Positions 36,910 through 46,113 of a DNA stretch of 64,000 bases are shown piece by piece. The notes beneath the pieces are model-generated. The model had not been told where the DNA came from, made no database searches, and saw only the letters and a list, made by a program, of their open reading frames with translations. The DNA is from CAVZYN01 sp963779515. Its GTDB lineage: Bacteria > Pseudomonadota > Alphaproteobacteria > Rhizobiales > Hyphomicrobiaceae. The position numbers and the translations under genes are program-made. The stretch spans positions 620,001-684,000 of the forward strand of contig CAVZYN010000018.1 in assembly GCA_963779515.1 (NCBI GenBank), written 5' to 3'. The stretch's first letter is position 1. Each line of letters opens with the position of its first letter.

Positions 36910-37868
36910 GTCCGGCGCCCTCCGAGGCTGCCCGGAAGCACCTTGCGAATGAGCCCGATGATCCCGTCCGGCGCGACAATGACGAACAGCACCAGCATCA
37001 CGCCGAGCACCAGCACGTTCATTTCTGACGAGATGTTGACCGTCAAAAACTGCTGCGTCACGCCGAGTAGGATCGCGCCGAGCACCGGCCCGATCCAATG
37101 CGCCGTCCCGCCGATCAGCGACATCGCCAGCGCCGACACCGAATAGTTGAGGTCGAACGCCGCGGTCGGGATCGCGTACTGCAGATACATCGCCGCCGGC
37201 GCGCCCGCCGCGCACATCAGCGCGCCCGACAGCGTGCACGCGACCAGCTTCAGCTTCAGCGTCGGCACGCCCGAGCTTTCTGCCGCGATCTCGTCGTCCC
37301 GCACCGCCCGCAATCCCCGCCCGATCCACGAATCCTGCACAAACCGCGCGACCGCGATGGCCACGACCACCAGCACCGCCATCACCACCACCAGCATCTT
37401 GATGTAGGAATCGAACGGTGGCGTCACCGGCGGCCGCAGCAGCTGAATGCCGGTCGCGGCACCAACAAATTTCCAGTTCGTAATGAACGTCTCGATGATG
37501 ATCGTGATCGCGATCGTCGCAATCGAGAAGAAGATCCCCTGCAGCCTGAGCGTCATCATCCCGATCGCAAAGCCGAGCGCGGCGCCGACCACACCCGCCG
37601 CCATAATCTGCAGCGGCAGCGGCAACTCGAACGCCTTGAACAGCGCCACCGCGGTGTACACGCCGAGCCCGAAGAACGCGCTGGTGCCGAAATTCACATA
37701 GCCCGCGTAGCCGCCGAGGATGTTCCAAGCGGTGGCGAGAATGACAAATTGCAGGATCACATAGCCCGCGAAAAACCAGTATTCGTTACGAACGGTGAGC
37801 GCCAGAAACACCGTGAGCGCGATAAAAAGCGCGGCGCCGATCCAAAAACCAAGGCCCCGCATGCTCAT
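36906..37868 (-). CDS. livM: Branched-chain amino acid type ABC permease LivM
   Basis: A 320-residue permease with about eight to ten membrane segments. It has the family segments GYAGYVNFGTSAFFGLG and GRGLRAVRDDEIAAESSGV (the cytoplasmic coupling loop). ATG 37868 overlaps the livH stop as ATGA. It is partner to LivH in the transport channel. Confidence 0.92.
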   Translation of the reverse strand: MSMRGLGFWIGAALFIALTVFLALTVRNEYWFFAGYVILQFVILATAWNILGGYAGYVNFGTSAFFGLGVYTAVALFKAFELPLPLQIMAAGVVGAALGFAIGMMTLRLQGIFFSIATIAITIIIETFITNWKFVGAATGIQLLRPPVTPPFDSYIKMLVVVMAVLVVVAIAVARFVQDSWIGRGLRAVRDDEIAAESSGVPTLKLKLVACTLSGALMCAAGAPAAMYLQYAIPTAAFDLNYSVSALAMSLIGGTAHWIGPVLGAILLGVTQQFLTVNISSEMNVLVLGVMLVLFVIVAPDGIIGLIRKVLPGSLGGRRT

Positions 37869-38737
37869 CTCCCGAACAGGCCCTGCGGCCGCACGGCGAG
37901 CACGCCGAGCAGCATCGTGAAAGAGACCGCCGGCGCCCACGACGCGCCATAGAGCGTCAGCACGATCGATTCCGCCACCCCCAGAATGATCCCCGCCACC
38001 AGCGTCCCCGTCATGCTGCCGAGCCCCGCCATCACCACGACGCAGAATGTGCGCCCAATGTAGGCGCGGTCCATCGTCGGCTCCACCGGCGAGATGATGA
38101 TCAGCAGCGCGCCTGCGATCGCCACCACCGCCGTCGCAATTCCGAACGCCCACTGCTTGATCTTGACCGGATCGGCGCCCATCAGCCGGAGTGCGACCGC
38201 GTCCTGCGCCACCGCCCGGATCGCCCGCCCCGAGAACGTCTTCGACATATAGAGCGTCAGGCCCAGCGTCAGCAGCAGCGCCATCACGAACGCCACCACC
38301 AGCCGCAATGGAATCCGCATATCCCCGATTCGATAGCTTTTCCCGATATAAGGCGCCTCAACTGTCCGCTGATCGACGCCGAACATCAAAATCAGCAGCA
38401 CTTCGATGATGAATGCGATCCCGAAGAAAAAAGCGATTCCCCGCACGCCCGCATCCGAGCCGCGCTTCTCGAACGCCTCGTAGTAGAACCGGTACATCGC
38501 CATGCCGAACAGGAAGAATAGCGGCATCAGCATCAGGCCGGCGAGGATCGGATCAATGCCATACTGGCCGAGCAGATACGCACCATACGACCCGGCGACC
38601 AGAAACGCCGGATGCGCCACATGCGGCACGTCGAGCAGTCCGAACGACACCGAGAGTCCGATGCTGACGGCCGCATAAAAGCAGCCGAGCAGGACACCGA
38701 TCACCACGGCATCGAGCAGCAATTCCAGTGAAAACAC
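37865..38737 (-). CDS. livH: Branched-chain amino acid type ABC permease LivH
   Basis: A 290-residue permease with about eight membrane segments and the family motifs IGLSVSFGLLDVPHVAHPAF and GRAIRAVAQDAVALRLMG. The usual NxAHG at the first motif is DVPHVAHPAF here. GTG 38737 is chosen because gggggaag lies just before it; an upstream ATG at 38845 would overlap the binding-protein gene. It is coupled to livM. Confidence 0.9.
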   Translation of the reverse strand: MFSLELLLDAVVIGVLLGCFYAAVSIGLSVSFGLLDVPHVAHPAFLVAGSYGAYLLGQYGIDPILAGLMLMPLFFLFGMAMYRFYYEAFEKRGSDAGVRGIAFFFGIAFIIEVLLILMFGVDQRTVEAPYIGKSYRIGDMRIPLRLVVAFVMALLLTLGLTLYMSKTFSGRAIRAVAQDAVALRLMGADPVKIKQWAFGIATAVVAIAGALLIIISPVEPTMDRAYIGRTFCVVVMAGLGSMTGTLVAGIILGVAESIVLTLYGASWAPAVSFTMLLGVLAVRPQGLFGR

Positions 38738-38813
38738 GCGGCTTCCCCCACCATGCCCCCCACCATGCCTCAGGGTCGGGACGGCGTGCGCCGCCCCGGC
38801 CCAGGCACGCTCG

Positions 38814-40064
38814 TCAGTTCCGGGCTTTTTCGAACGGCACGACAATATCGCCCGTCTTCAGCTTGTCCGGAAACAGGATGATCTGCTTACCGGGGCTGCG
38901 GAACTGCTCCAGGTTCTTGTCGGCAACACCGCGGAATTGCGCCATCACCGTGCCGGACGTCTTCCACTCGCCATCCGCCGCGAAAGCGATCGGGCCAACG
39001 ATCGTCTTATGCTCGTTGGTGCGCAGATACGCCGCGATCGCCTTGTGATCGAGCGATTTCGTCGCTGTCACGGCCTGTTCGACCAGCTGGCCGAGCGCAT
39101 AGCCGAACGGCGCGAGATAATACCCGAGCGGATCGACCTTCGCGGCGACGGCTTTCGGGCCGTACTTCTCGAAGAACTCCTTGGTGCCGGGATGGAACAT
39201 CGTCTTTTCCGGCAGCCAGCTGTTGTAGTTGACGACGCCGTTCAGCAGCGAGCCCATCGATTCCATGTTGCTCGTGAACTGCAGCCCGACCATGCCGCCG
39301 CCGAAGATCTTGACATCGCTGCCGATGCCGATCTCGTTGATCGCGCGCATGATCCCGACCGAATCCGGCGGATACGACGCGACGAACACCATGTCGGGTT
39401 TCGCGGCCTTGAGCGCGCGGATCATCGACGAGAACTCGACCGTGCTCGGCGGGTAGCTCTGTTCGTAGACGACGTTGATCTTCTTTTCGCCCGCTACCGC
39501 CTTGGCCTGACGGATCAGGTTCTGCGCGAACTCTTGGTCGGCTGCGAGCACCGCGATGGTCTTGCCGCCGGCCTTCTCGCCAAGTTCGATGAAGCCGCGC
39601 GCCCAGCTGTCCGCCGGCCCCCATGGCGCCACGTTGAACCACATGTCGTGCTGCACCGTGCGATTGACCTGATAGGAGAAGTTCCCCATCAGCAGCAGGC
39701 CTTTCTGCTTCACCATCGGCATCAGCGGCGCCGTCTGCACCGTCGCGTATGGTGCAAACAGCAGATCGACTTTATCGATATCCAGCAGCTTCGCGTAGAT
39801 CGCTGGCGACTCCGCGGCGCTCGATTTATCGTCATAAACGACGATCTCGATTTTGCGGCCCAAGAGACCGCCCTTGGCGTTGATGTCGTCGCGCCACGTC
39901 TCGATGCCGATCAACGACGACTTGCCGCCGCCGGCAAGTCCGCCCGTCAACGGCATGCTCATGCCGATCTTGATCGGTGGCTGCTGCGCGAGCGCAGGTA
40001 TCGCGAAACCGATGGCGGCCGCCGCGGCCAATGCTGCCCGTCGCGTGAAAGTGGTCAGTCCCAT
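38814..40064 (-). CDS. ABC substrate-binding protein (LivK type)
   Basis: A 416-residue periplasmic binding protein. The signal peptide has a twin-arginine-like start (TRRAALAAAAA) and ends around ALAQQ (residue 27). The mature part has IKIGMSMPLTGGLAGGGK and AGGKTIAVLAADQEFAQNL, typical of the type I fold. The ligand may be an amino acid, amide or aromatic acid. It lies 44 bases after the cupin gene and about 75 bases before livH. Confidence 0.92.
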   Translation of the reverse strand: MGLTTFTRRAALAAAAAIGFAIPALAQQPPIKIGMSMPLTGGLAGGGKSSLIGIETWRDDINAKGGLLGRKIEIVVYDDKSSAAESPAIYAKLLDIDKVDLLFAPYATVQTAPLMPMVKQKGLLLMGNFSYQVNRTVQHDMWFNVAPWGPADSWARGFIELGEKAGGKTIAVLAADQEFAQNLIRQAKAVAGEKKINVVYEQSYPPSTVEFSSMIRALKAAKPDMVFVASYPPDSVGIMRAINEIGIGSDVKIFGGGMVGLQFTSNMESMGSLLNGVVNYNSWLPEKTMFHPGTKEFFEKYGPKAVAAKVDPLGYYLAPFGYALGQLVEQAVTATKSLDHKAIAAYLRTNEHKTIVGPIAFAADGEWKTSGTVMAQFRGVADKNLEQFRSPGKQIILFPDKLKTGDIVVPFEKARN

Positions 40065-40108
40065 TCTCTGTTCCTCCGTTGGCTTTTTTCTGGATCTGGT
40101 GAGTTCTG

Positions 40109-40669
40109 TCACGTGCGCGGCCAAACACCCGCGTCGGCGAGTGTCTGCATCGATTGATCCGTGAATTCTGCTTGCGGCGCGTTGCCTCCGATCACGAACA
40201 TCAAGATCAACTCGACGTTCGGGTCGCCCTTCGTCACGTTCTCGAACCGGCGCGCCACGCCCGGCGGAAACGACACCACGTCGAATGGCTCGGCGTCGAC
40301 GTACTCGACATCGCCCTTTTCGTTTTCCCAGCTGCAACGCCACGTCCCCGTCATCGGGATGAACGTCTCATTGGTATCGTGGTTGTGCATCATCGGCCCG
40401 TTGCCCGGCTTGGCGCGGCAATAGCCGAGATTGAACCCTTCCGAGATCTTGATCGCTGCGAGCCGCGAAGCATTGTCGCCAACTGGCGATGTCACCGCGC
40501 CGCCTTCGCCCGGCGGCGGCTGAAACCCGATGACGTTGTAAAGCGTGCGAATGCAGCCCGTCATTTTGCTGTCGGGCAGTCCGCCGTCCGAACCCTTGAG
40601 GGAATTGAACCGCGCCACGCGCTTCATCATCTCGGCGCGCGGCAGCCCGCCCCGTGGCAACGTCTCCAT
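40109..40669 (-). CDS. Cupin-domain protein
   Basis: A 186-residue protein with a single cupin barrel. The metal-binding first motif is HNHDTNETFIPMTGTW (two His and one Glu). In the second motif, where many cupins have a final His, FPPGVARRFENV has Arg instead. It could be a dioxygenase or a sensor/isomerase; the function is unknown. It leads the livKHMGF operon, so it may act on the imported compound. Confidence 0.75.
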   Translation of the reverse strand: METLPRGGLPRAEMMKRVARFNSLKGSDGGLPDSKMTGCIRTLYNVIGFQPPPGEGGAVTSPVGDNASRLAAIKISEGFNLGYCRAKPGNGPMMHNHDTNETFIPMTGTWRCSWENEKGDVEYVDAEPFDVVSFPPGVARRFENVTKGDPNVELILMFVIGGNAPQAEFTDQSMQTLADAGVWPRT

Positions 40670-40867
40670 GCGTTCCTCCTCGACGTCGTCGCGCCGCCGA
40701 ACACGTTATCGGCCTGCCGCGAAACAGCGCCGGTCATGTTCTTGTTTTTTCTCAACGCACTATGAGCAATCACGGGTGCAAGGTCAATTGTACCGGCCGC
40801 GCGCAAGCAAACAAGTGAGCCCATTACATTTTAGGATACCAGGCATCAGCCTGCGCCCGCTGAAGCC

Positions 40868-41770
40868 TCAACCGCGCATGATCGCCGCGGGATCCGAGCC
40901 GACGCGTCCCATCTGTTTGTCGACGGCGCCTTCGCGCGCCATGCTGAAGTCGAATCGGATGCTCGGTATGCCTTTGATCGGGCTCTCCGGATCGTGTGGC
41001 TTCAACTCGGCGACCAGATCACCGGCGGAGCCGAACACCACGTCATCCGCGAGATACTTGTCGCCCTTGATGTACGTCGCCGTGACCAGTTCGCGGAAGC
41101 CCGGCGCCGTGATCAGGAAGTGCACATGCGCCGGCCGCATGCCATGCCGGCCCTGCGCCCGCACCATCGCACCGACCGGCCCATCCATCGGGATCGAATA
41201 GCCGATGGGGGCGACCGAGCGCAGGCAATAGACGCCATCGGCATCCGTGGTGAAGACGCCGCGCAAGTCTGTGCTCGGTGGATCCGCCTGGATGTCGTAG
41301 AGGCCGTCATCGCCGGTCTGCCAGACCGAAACATCCGCGTTGGCGATCGGCTTGCCCTTGATGTCCGTGACCTGGCCCCACATGACGATGTCGTTGCCGG
41401 CTGCCTTCTTGGAGATCTGCGCCCCGCGCTCGAGCCGCGGCGTGCTCTCCCGGTAGAACGGCCCGAGCAGGCTCGAATGCGTCGCATCCTCGATCGCGGT
41501 CTTGTCGTGCATCGCGTTGACCAGTGCCGACAGCCCGAGCGTATCCGACAGCAGAATGAATTCCTGCCGCTCCGGCGTGCACTTCTGCCCGATCGCCGTC
41601 ATGAACTCGATGCCCTTGATCCATTCGGCGGGCGTCAGGTTCATTTCCCGCGCGAAATCGTGCAGATGCCGCACGGCGCACTCCATCACCGCCTTCATGC
41701 GCGGATCAGCCGTCGTGGCCATCTGTTCGAAGACGGCCTCGGTGATGTTATCGACTGTCAATTCGCGCAT
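40868..41770 (-). CDS. Intradiol ring-cleavage dioxygenase (hydroxyquinol/catechol type)
   Basis: A 300-residue non-haem Fe(III) dioxygenase. The N-terminal helical domain (about residues 1-95) is of the catechol/hydroxyquinol type. Iron ligands are visible as Tyr in DGLYDIQ, Tyr in PIGYSIP and two His in RPAHVHF. It would cleave catechol or hydroxyquinol between the hydroxyls. ATG 41770 has a strong ribosome site (gggaggc). It is 198 bases upstream of the cupin operon, likely with its own promoter, and suggests that this block handles aromatic compounds. Confidence 0.9.
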   Translation of the reverse strand: MRELTVDNITEAVFEQMATTADPRMKAVMECAVRHLHDFAREMNLTPAEWIKGIEFMTAIGQKCTPERQEFILLSDTLGLSALVNAMHDKTAIEDATHSSLLGPFYRESTPRLERGAQISKKAAGNDIVMWGQVTDIKGKPIANADVSVWQTGDDGLYDIQADPPSTDLRGVFTTDADGVYCLRSVAPIGYSIPMDGPVGAMVRAQGRHGMRPAHVHFLITAPGFRELVTATYIKGDKYLADDVVFGSAGDLVAELKPHDPESPIKGIPSIRFDFSMAREGAVDKQMGRVGSDPAAIMRG

Positions 41771-42060
41771 GTGTGCCTCCCGGGCTGCTGCGACGGCCCA
41801 TCCCACTCGGGGTCCAGCGCTCGTCTTGCCCCCATAGTGCAAGAGTGAACGGCATTTGCCTAGCTCCTCTGGCGCCGGCGACAGGCAGGTGCCGCAACTA
41901 ACTCGTTAGGATCAATCGGGTATTAGGGCGGGTATTAGGGGATGACCCGATGCAAAACTCCGTGGTAAACGGGAATTGGCTTGCGGTCCGATGCAGCGAG
42001 GCTGAATCTGTCAGTCGTTTGTCAGTCTTATGCCAGCATATTCATGTATTGCACTGCACT

Positions 42061-42645
42061 ATGTCTGCCCGAGAATTGCGCGTGATTGATCGCCGGAAAA
42101 TCCTGAGACTTGCACTCGCGCTCGCCCTCGCCGGGCCGCTTCTCCCGTTCGACCGCGCTCATGCCGACAAGGGCGGTGGTGACGGCGGCGGAGGTGGCGG
42201 CGGTAGTGGTGGCGGCGGTGGTGGAAACTCTGGAAGTGGCTCCGACAACAGCGGCAGCGGTAGCTCCAACAGCGGCAGTGGAAGCAGCAACAGCGGCAGC
42301 TCTAACAGCGGTAGCGGAAGCAGCAACAGCGGCAGTGGCAGCTCCAACAGCGGGCGCGGCGGCGGTGGCGATGACCACCGCTATGGCGGGGGTGGAGGCA
42401 GCCGTCGCGGGCGCGGTGACGGCGATCGCAGCGCCAATCGCGGCGGCGGCAACGGCCCGAAATCCCCCCGCGATGTGATGAGCCAGGTCACCCGCGCCGT
42501 ACCCGGCCAGATCGTCGGCGTCCGCACCCAAACGACGTTCGTCGGCGTCACCCACGACTTCAAGGTCATCGACAAGCAAGGCCGCGTCGTCAGCGTCCGC
42601 GTCGACGGCTACACCGGCGAAGTCACCAACGTGAGTGGCCGCTGA
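42061..42645 (+). CDS. Exported Gly/Ser-rich protein with PepSY-like C-terminus
   Basis: A 194-residue protein. A signal peptide (about residues 1-35, ending DRAHA) precedes a low-complexity part of about 75 residues made of Gly, Ser and Asn repeats (NSGSGSSNSGSGSS), then an Arg/Gly stretch. The last 60 residues (SQVTRAVPGQIVGVRTQ ... VDGYTGEVTNVSG) look like a PepSY-type domain. The stop overlaps the response-regulator ATG (TGATG). Such proteins often precede two-component genes and may tune the sensor; this is inference. ATG 42061 is used; an upstream ATG at 41950 would add a long non-signal part. Confidence 0.75.
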   Translation: MSARELRVIDRRKILRLALALALAGPLLPFDRAHADKGGGDGGGGGGGSGGGGGGNSGSGSDNSGSGSSNSGSGSSNSGSSNSGSGSSNSGSGSSNSGRGGGGDDHRYGGGGGSRRGRGDGDRSANRGGGNGPKSPRDVMSQVTRAVPGQIVGVRTQTTFVGVTHDFKVIDKQGRVVSVRVDGYTGEVTNVSGR

Positions 42646-43310
42646 TGCGGATACTCGTTGTCGAAGACGATGCCAGAATCGCACGCGACGTCGAGCGCGC
42701 CCTGACCGCGAACGGCTATCTGGTGGATCGTGCGTCGGACGGCGAAGACGCGCTTTTTCGCGGCGAGCACGAAACCTTCGATGGCGCCATCCTGGATCTC
42801 GGGCTTCCCGGCCTCGACGGCATGACGATCTTGAAACGCTGGCGCTCGGCCGGCATCCGCTTGCCCGTCGTCGTCTTGACCGCGCGCGGCCGTTGGATGG
42901 AGCGTGTCGAGGGCATCGATGCCGGCGCCGACGACTATCTGCCCAAACCGTTCGAGATGGACGAACTCCTCGCACGTCTGCGCGCCGTGCTGCGCCGCAC
43001 GGCCGGCGCCGCCATGCCCGTCCTACAGCACGGCCCCGTCAGCATCGACACGCGCAATATGCGCGTCGAGATCCGCGGCGAAGCGATCCCTGTTACGCCG
43101 CTCGAATACCGTCTCTTGACGTTGCTGCTTCACAATCGCGGCCGCGCCATCTCGCAGCGCGAGATCACCGAGCATCTGTACGCCCAGGACTTCGAGCGCG
43201 ACAGCAACTCCATCGAAGTCCTGATCGGCCGCCTCCGCCGCAAGCTCAAGTGCGACGTGATCGAGACCCGCCGCGGCTACGGCTATCTCATCCCGGAGAC
43301 GCTGACGTGA
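42645..43310 (+). CDS. OmpR/PhoB-family response regulator
   Basis: A 221-residue regulator. The receiver domain has the acidic pair in VEDDARIA, the phospho-acceptor Asp in GAILDLGLPGLDG, and the Lys in YLPKPFEMDELL. The DNA-binding winged helix (about residues 125-217) ends with KLKCDVIETRRGYGYLI. It overlaps the next gene (GTGA) and is coupled to the upstream PepSY-like protein gene. Confidence 0.93.
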   Translation: MRILVVEDDARIARDVERALTANGYLVDRASDGEDALFRGEHETFDGAILDLGLPGLDGMTILKRWRSAGIRLPVVVLTARGRWMERVEGIDAGADDYLPKPFEMDELLARLRAVLRRTAGAAMPVLQHGPVSIDTRNMRVEIRGEAIPVTPLEYRLLTLLLHNRGRAISQREITEHLYAQDFERDSNSIEVLIGRLRRKLKCDVIETRRGYGYLIPETLT

Positions 43311-44707
43311 CGGCTGGGTCGCTGAAGTTCCGGCTTCTGGCGGCTGCTGCCTTGTCTATTGCTTTGGCTTTGACCGCCGCCGGTTGGGCGCTGACGAAAA
43401 TGTTCGAGCGTCATGTCGACCGCCGCGTCGTCGCCGAACTGCAGGATCATTTGAATTATCTCGCGGCCAACGTCGAGCTGAGCCCCGAAGGCCAGCCCGT
43501 GATCGTCCGCCAGCCGACCGCGCCGCGGTTCGACGCCCCGCTTGCCGGTCTCTATTGGCAGGTCTGGAGCGACGGCGCGGTCGTCGATGGCTCCGAGTCG
43601 CTCGTCGGCGCCGAACTCGACGTGCCGCTCGATACGGAACGCAGCATCGAGCCAAAGCGGCTCTCCTTGAGTGGACCCGCCAGCGTCCCAATCATCGCCC
43701 TCGTGCGCAACGTGACGCTGAAATCGCGCGACAGCAAGGATCACGTCATCCGCATCAGCACCGCCATCGACCAAGCCGACGTGATGGACGCCGTCAGGGC
43801 ATTCCAGCGCGATTTGGCCGCGTCTCTCTTGGTGCTCGGCGGCGCCTTGATGCTCGCCGCCTGGTTCCAGGTCGTCGTTGGCTTGAAACCGCTCGAAAAC
43901 TTGCGCACACGGTTGTTCCAAGTCCGCAGCGGCGACAGCCGCCGCCTCGACGGCCACTTCCCGTCCGAGGTCCGTCCCCTGGTGGAAGACCTCAACGGCC
44001 TGCTGCATGCACAGGAGCAGTCGATCGATCGCGCCCGCGCCCGCGCCGGCAACCTCGCCCATGGCCTGAAAACGCCCCTGACCGCCCTCAACAGCGTCGC
44101 CCGCGATCTGAGCCAGCAAGGCCAGCCCGCCGCCGCCCGCGATGTCGAAGAGCTGGTCGGGGCCATGAGCCACCACGTCGAGCGCGAATTGGCGCGCGCG
44201 CGTGTATCGACCGCGACAAAGGCTCAGACGACCCTGCTGGCGCCGCTCGCCGGCCGCCTGATCGGCACGCTGAAGCGCACACCCGACGGCACGCGCGTCT
44301 CATGGACTGTCGCGATCGAGCCCGATTTCGGCATCGCCATCGACGCCGATGATCTCGCCGAGCTCGTCGGCAACCTTTTGGAGAATGGCCAGAAGTGGGG
44401 ACGTACAGAGGTCCTCCTGAAGGCCGCGACAGTCGACGGCGCAGCCCAGATAGAAGTCGAGGACGACGGCACCGGCGTACCGGATGCGCAACTCGGCGCC
44501 ATTCTCGCGCGCGGCGTGCGGCTGGATCAGCGCCGCCCGGGATCCGGCCTCGGCCTCGCGATCGTCAGCGACATCGCCGACGCGTACGGCCTCACCGTCG
44601 AGTTCTACCGCGCCGGGATCGGCGGTCTCGGCGTGCGTCTCCGTCAAACCAAAACTGCTTCAAGCCGTGCTGTCCTCGCCGCGCGCGACACCAGCCAATT
44701 GCATTGA
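43307..44707 (+). CDS. Sensor histidine kinase (PhoQ/OmpR-partner type)
   Basis: A 466-residue membrane kinase. Membrane segments lie near residues 8-30 and 165-190, with a periplasmic sensor part between them. The H-box is NLAHGLKTPLTALNS, with the phospho-His. The N-box is ELVGNLLENGQKWGR and the G-box is RRPGSGLGLAIVSD. All catalytic motifs are present. The GTG start at 43307 overlaps the response-regulator stop. The signal it senses is not known. Confidence 0.92.
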   Translation: MTAGSLKFRLLAAAALSIALALTAAGWALTKMFERHVDRRVVAELQDHLNYLAANVELSPEGQPVIVRQPTAPRFDAPLAGLYWQVWSDGAVVDGSESLVGAELDVPLDTERSIEPKRLSLSGPASVPIIALVRNVTLKSRDSKDHVIRISTAIDQADVMDAVRAFQRDLAASLLVLGGALMLAAWFQVVVGLKPLENLRTRLFQVRSGDSRRLDGHFPSEVRPLVEDLNGLLHAQEQSIDRARARAGNLAHGLKTPLTALNSVARDLSQQGQPAAARDVEELVGAMSHHVERELARARVSTATKAQTTLLAPLAGRLIGTLKRTPDGTRVSWTVAIEPDFGIAIDADDLAELVGNLLENGQKWGRTEVLLKAATVDGAAQIEVEDDGTGVPDAQLGAILARGVRLDQRRPGSGLGLAIVSDIADAYGLTVEFYRAGIGGLGVRLRQTKTASSRAVLAARDTSQLH

Positions 44708-45020
44708 CGCCGCCCGCCCGCAGCTGCCGGAAGCTCTAATCGCTTCGGTTGCGGTACGGACAGGCATCGATGTTGGGGGTGAACGGAGCATTCGGCATTG
44801 GCGATCTCGCACAAGATGAATCGTCGGCGGCAGGGTCCATCTCGCGCGATTGTCGCGGCACCCGCAGCCCATCGCGTTCCAAAAGGTGATCGAGGCAGAC
44901 CGGCCGGTCGCGATGCGTCTGGACGCGCAACCTCAAAGGTGCCAGAAATTCGGCACGTTACGGTGATCTTTGCATCCACCGGCGAACGGTCGGCGTGACG
45001 CGAGGGCCAGATGGAACACC
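44708..45020. other. Intergenic region with no recognised feature
   Basis: 313 bases between the histidine kinase gene and the first AraC gene. I see no convincing gene, clear terminator hairpin with T-run or repeat. It presumably holds the promoter of the AraC gene. Confidence 0.5.
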
Positions 45021-45851
45021 ATGAGTAAGGCGGACGCGGTTCATCACGGCTCTTTTGGGCGAGCAACCCTCTACATGCTCGATCGCCCCATCAAGCCGCA
45101 TGCGCATCGCGAAGGCCATCTGATTTTCCATCTCGGCGGCCCGTCGTCGTGGGCGCGCACGTCGCGCGGCACGGTCTTCCTCGACGCCGAAACCGCCGCC
45201 GCCGTCAATCCATGGGAACAGCACGAGTTCGTGCCGTCGGAGTTCGGCCGCGGGTCCAAGTATCTCGTGCTCTACATCAGCCAGGCGTGGTTCGCCGAGG
45301 CCGGCCGTCGCAGCGAAGCCCCGCTCCGCTTTGGCCAGGCGGAACTGCACTGCACCCCGCGCATTCTGCTTCTCGTCGCAACGCTCCATCGCGCGCTCTC
45401 CGGCATTGGTCCCCGCCACTGTCTCGATACCCTGATCTACGACTTGGCGCTCGAAAGCTTCGAGCAATCGTGGGGCGGCCGGTCGGTGGCGGCCGCCGAT
45501 CCCGTGACCGCGCCCGCACTCGACTATCGCATTCGCAAATCCATGCGCCTGATCTCCGATCGCTTGGGCTCCGAGATCGAATTCGACAACATCGCGCGCG
45601 AGGCCGGTCTCTCCCGCCCCAACTTCTACCGCCACTTCCGCCGCCAGATCGGCATCACGCCGCATGTCTATCTCTGTACCCTCCGCATGGAGCGCGCCAC
45701 CACCATCCTCACCACCACGGCGCGAACAGTCACTGACATTGGCCTCTCCCTGGGCTTCGGTTCGCATAGCGGATTTACGCGCTTTTTCGCCCAGCATGTC
45801 GGCGTCCCGCCCGACCAGTACCGCCGGGCTGCGACCGTACTATCCCAATAG
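45021..45851 (+). CDS. AraC-family regulator, first of a paralogous pair
   Basis: A 276-residue regulator with an N-terminal cupin-type ligand-binding part (PHAHREGHLIFHLGG) and a C-terminal pair of helix-turn-helix motifs (LGSEIEFDNIAREAGLSRPN and TVTDIGLSLGFGSHSGFTRF). ATG 45021 is used. It is closely similar to the AraC gene at 47630-48460: both have the same PWEQHEF and GFGSHSGFTRFF segments. The substrate-binding protein gene lies between them. It probably controls the downstream import and oxidation operon (inference). Confidence 0.9.
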   Translation: MSKADAVHHGSFGRATLYMLDRPIKPHAHREGHLIFHLGGPSSWARTSRGTVFLDAETAAAVNPWEQHEFVPSEFGRGSKYLVLYISQAWFAEAGRRSEAPLRFGQAELHCTPRILLLVATLHRALSGIGPRHCLDTLIYDLALESFEQSWGGRSVAAADPVTAPALDYRIRKSMRLISDRLGSEIEFDNIAREAGLSRPNFYRHFRRQIGITPHVYLCTLRMERATTILTTTARTVTDIGLSLGFGSHSGFTRFFAQHVGVPPDQYRRAATVLSQ

Positions 45852-46113
45852 CCCTCCCTGCCGGCATCGAGATTCGCGTTGCAATTTTCGTCGGGGGTGC
45901 TGGAATGGCCCGTTGTTGAGGTCGCCTGCACAACCCTGGAGGAGCACACTGAGCGAGACCTGCCATGCAATTTGATACGATTGGACAAGCGCGATCTGGT
46001 CCTCTCGCTCAAGTTTTCGACAGCCAGTCGTGCCGCGCGTCTCAAACCGGGCGGTTGCCGGCGATTGGATTCTGAAATCTAGGCCAACCTGAACTCTACT
46101 TTGAGGAAACCCC

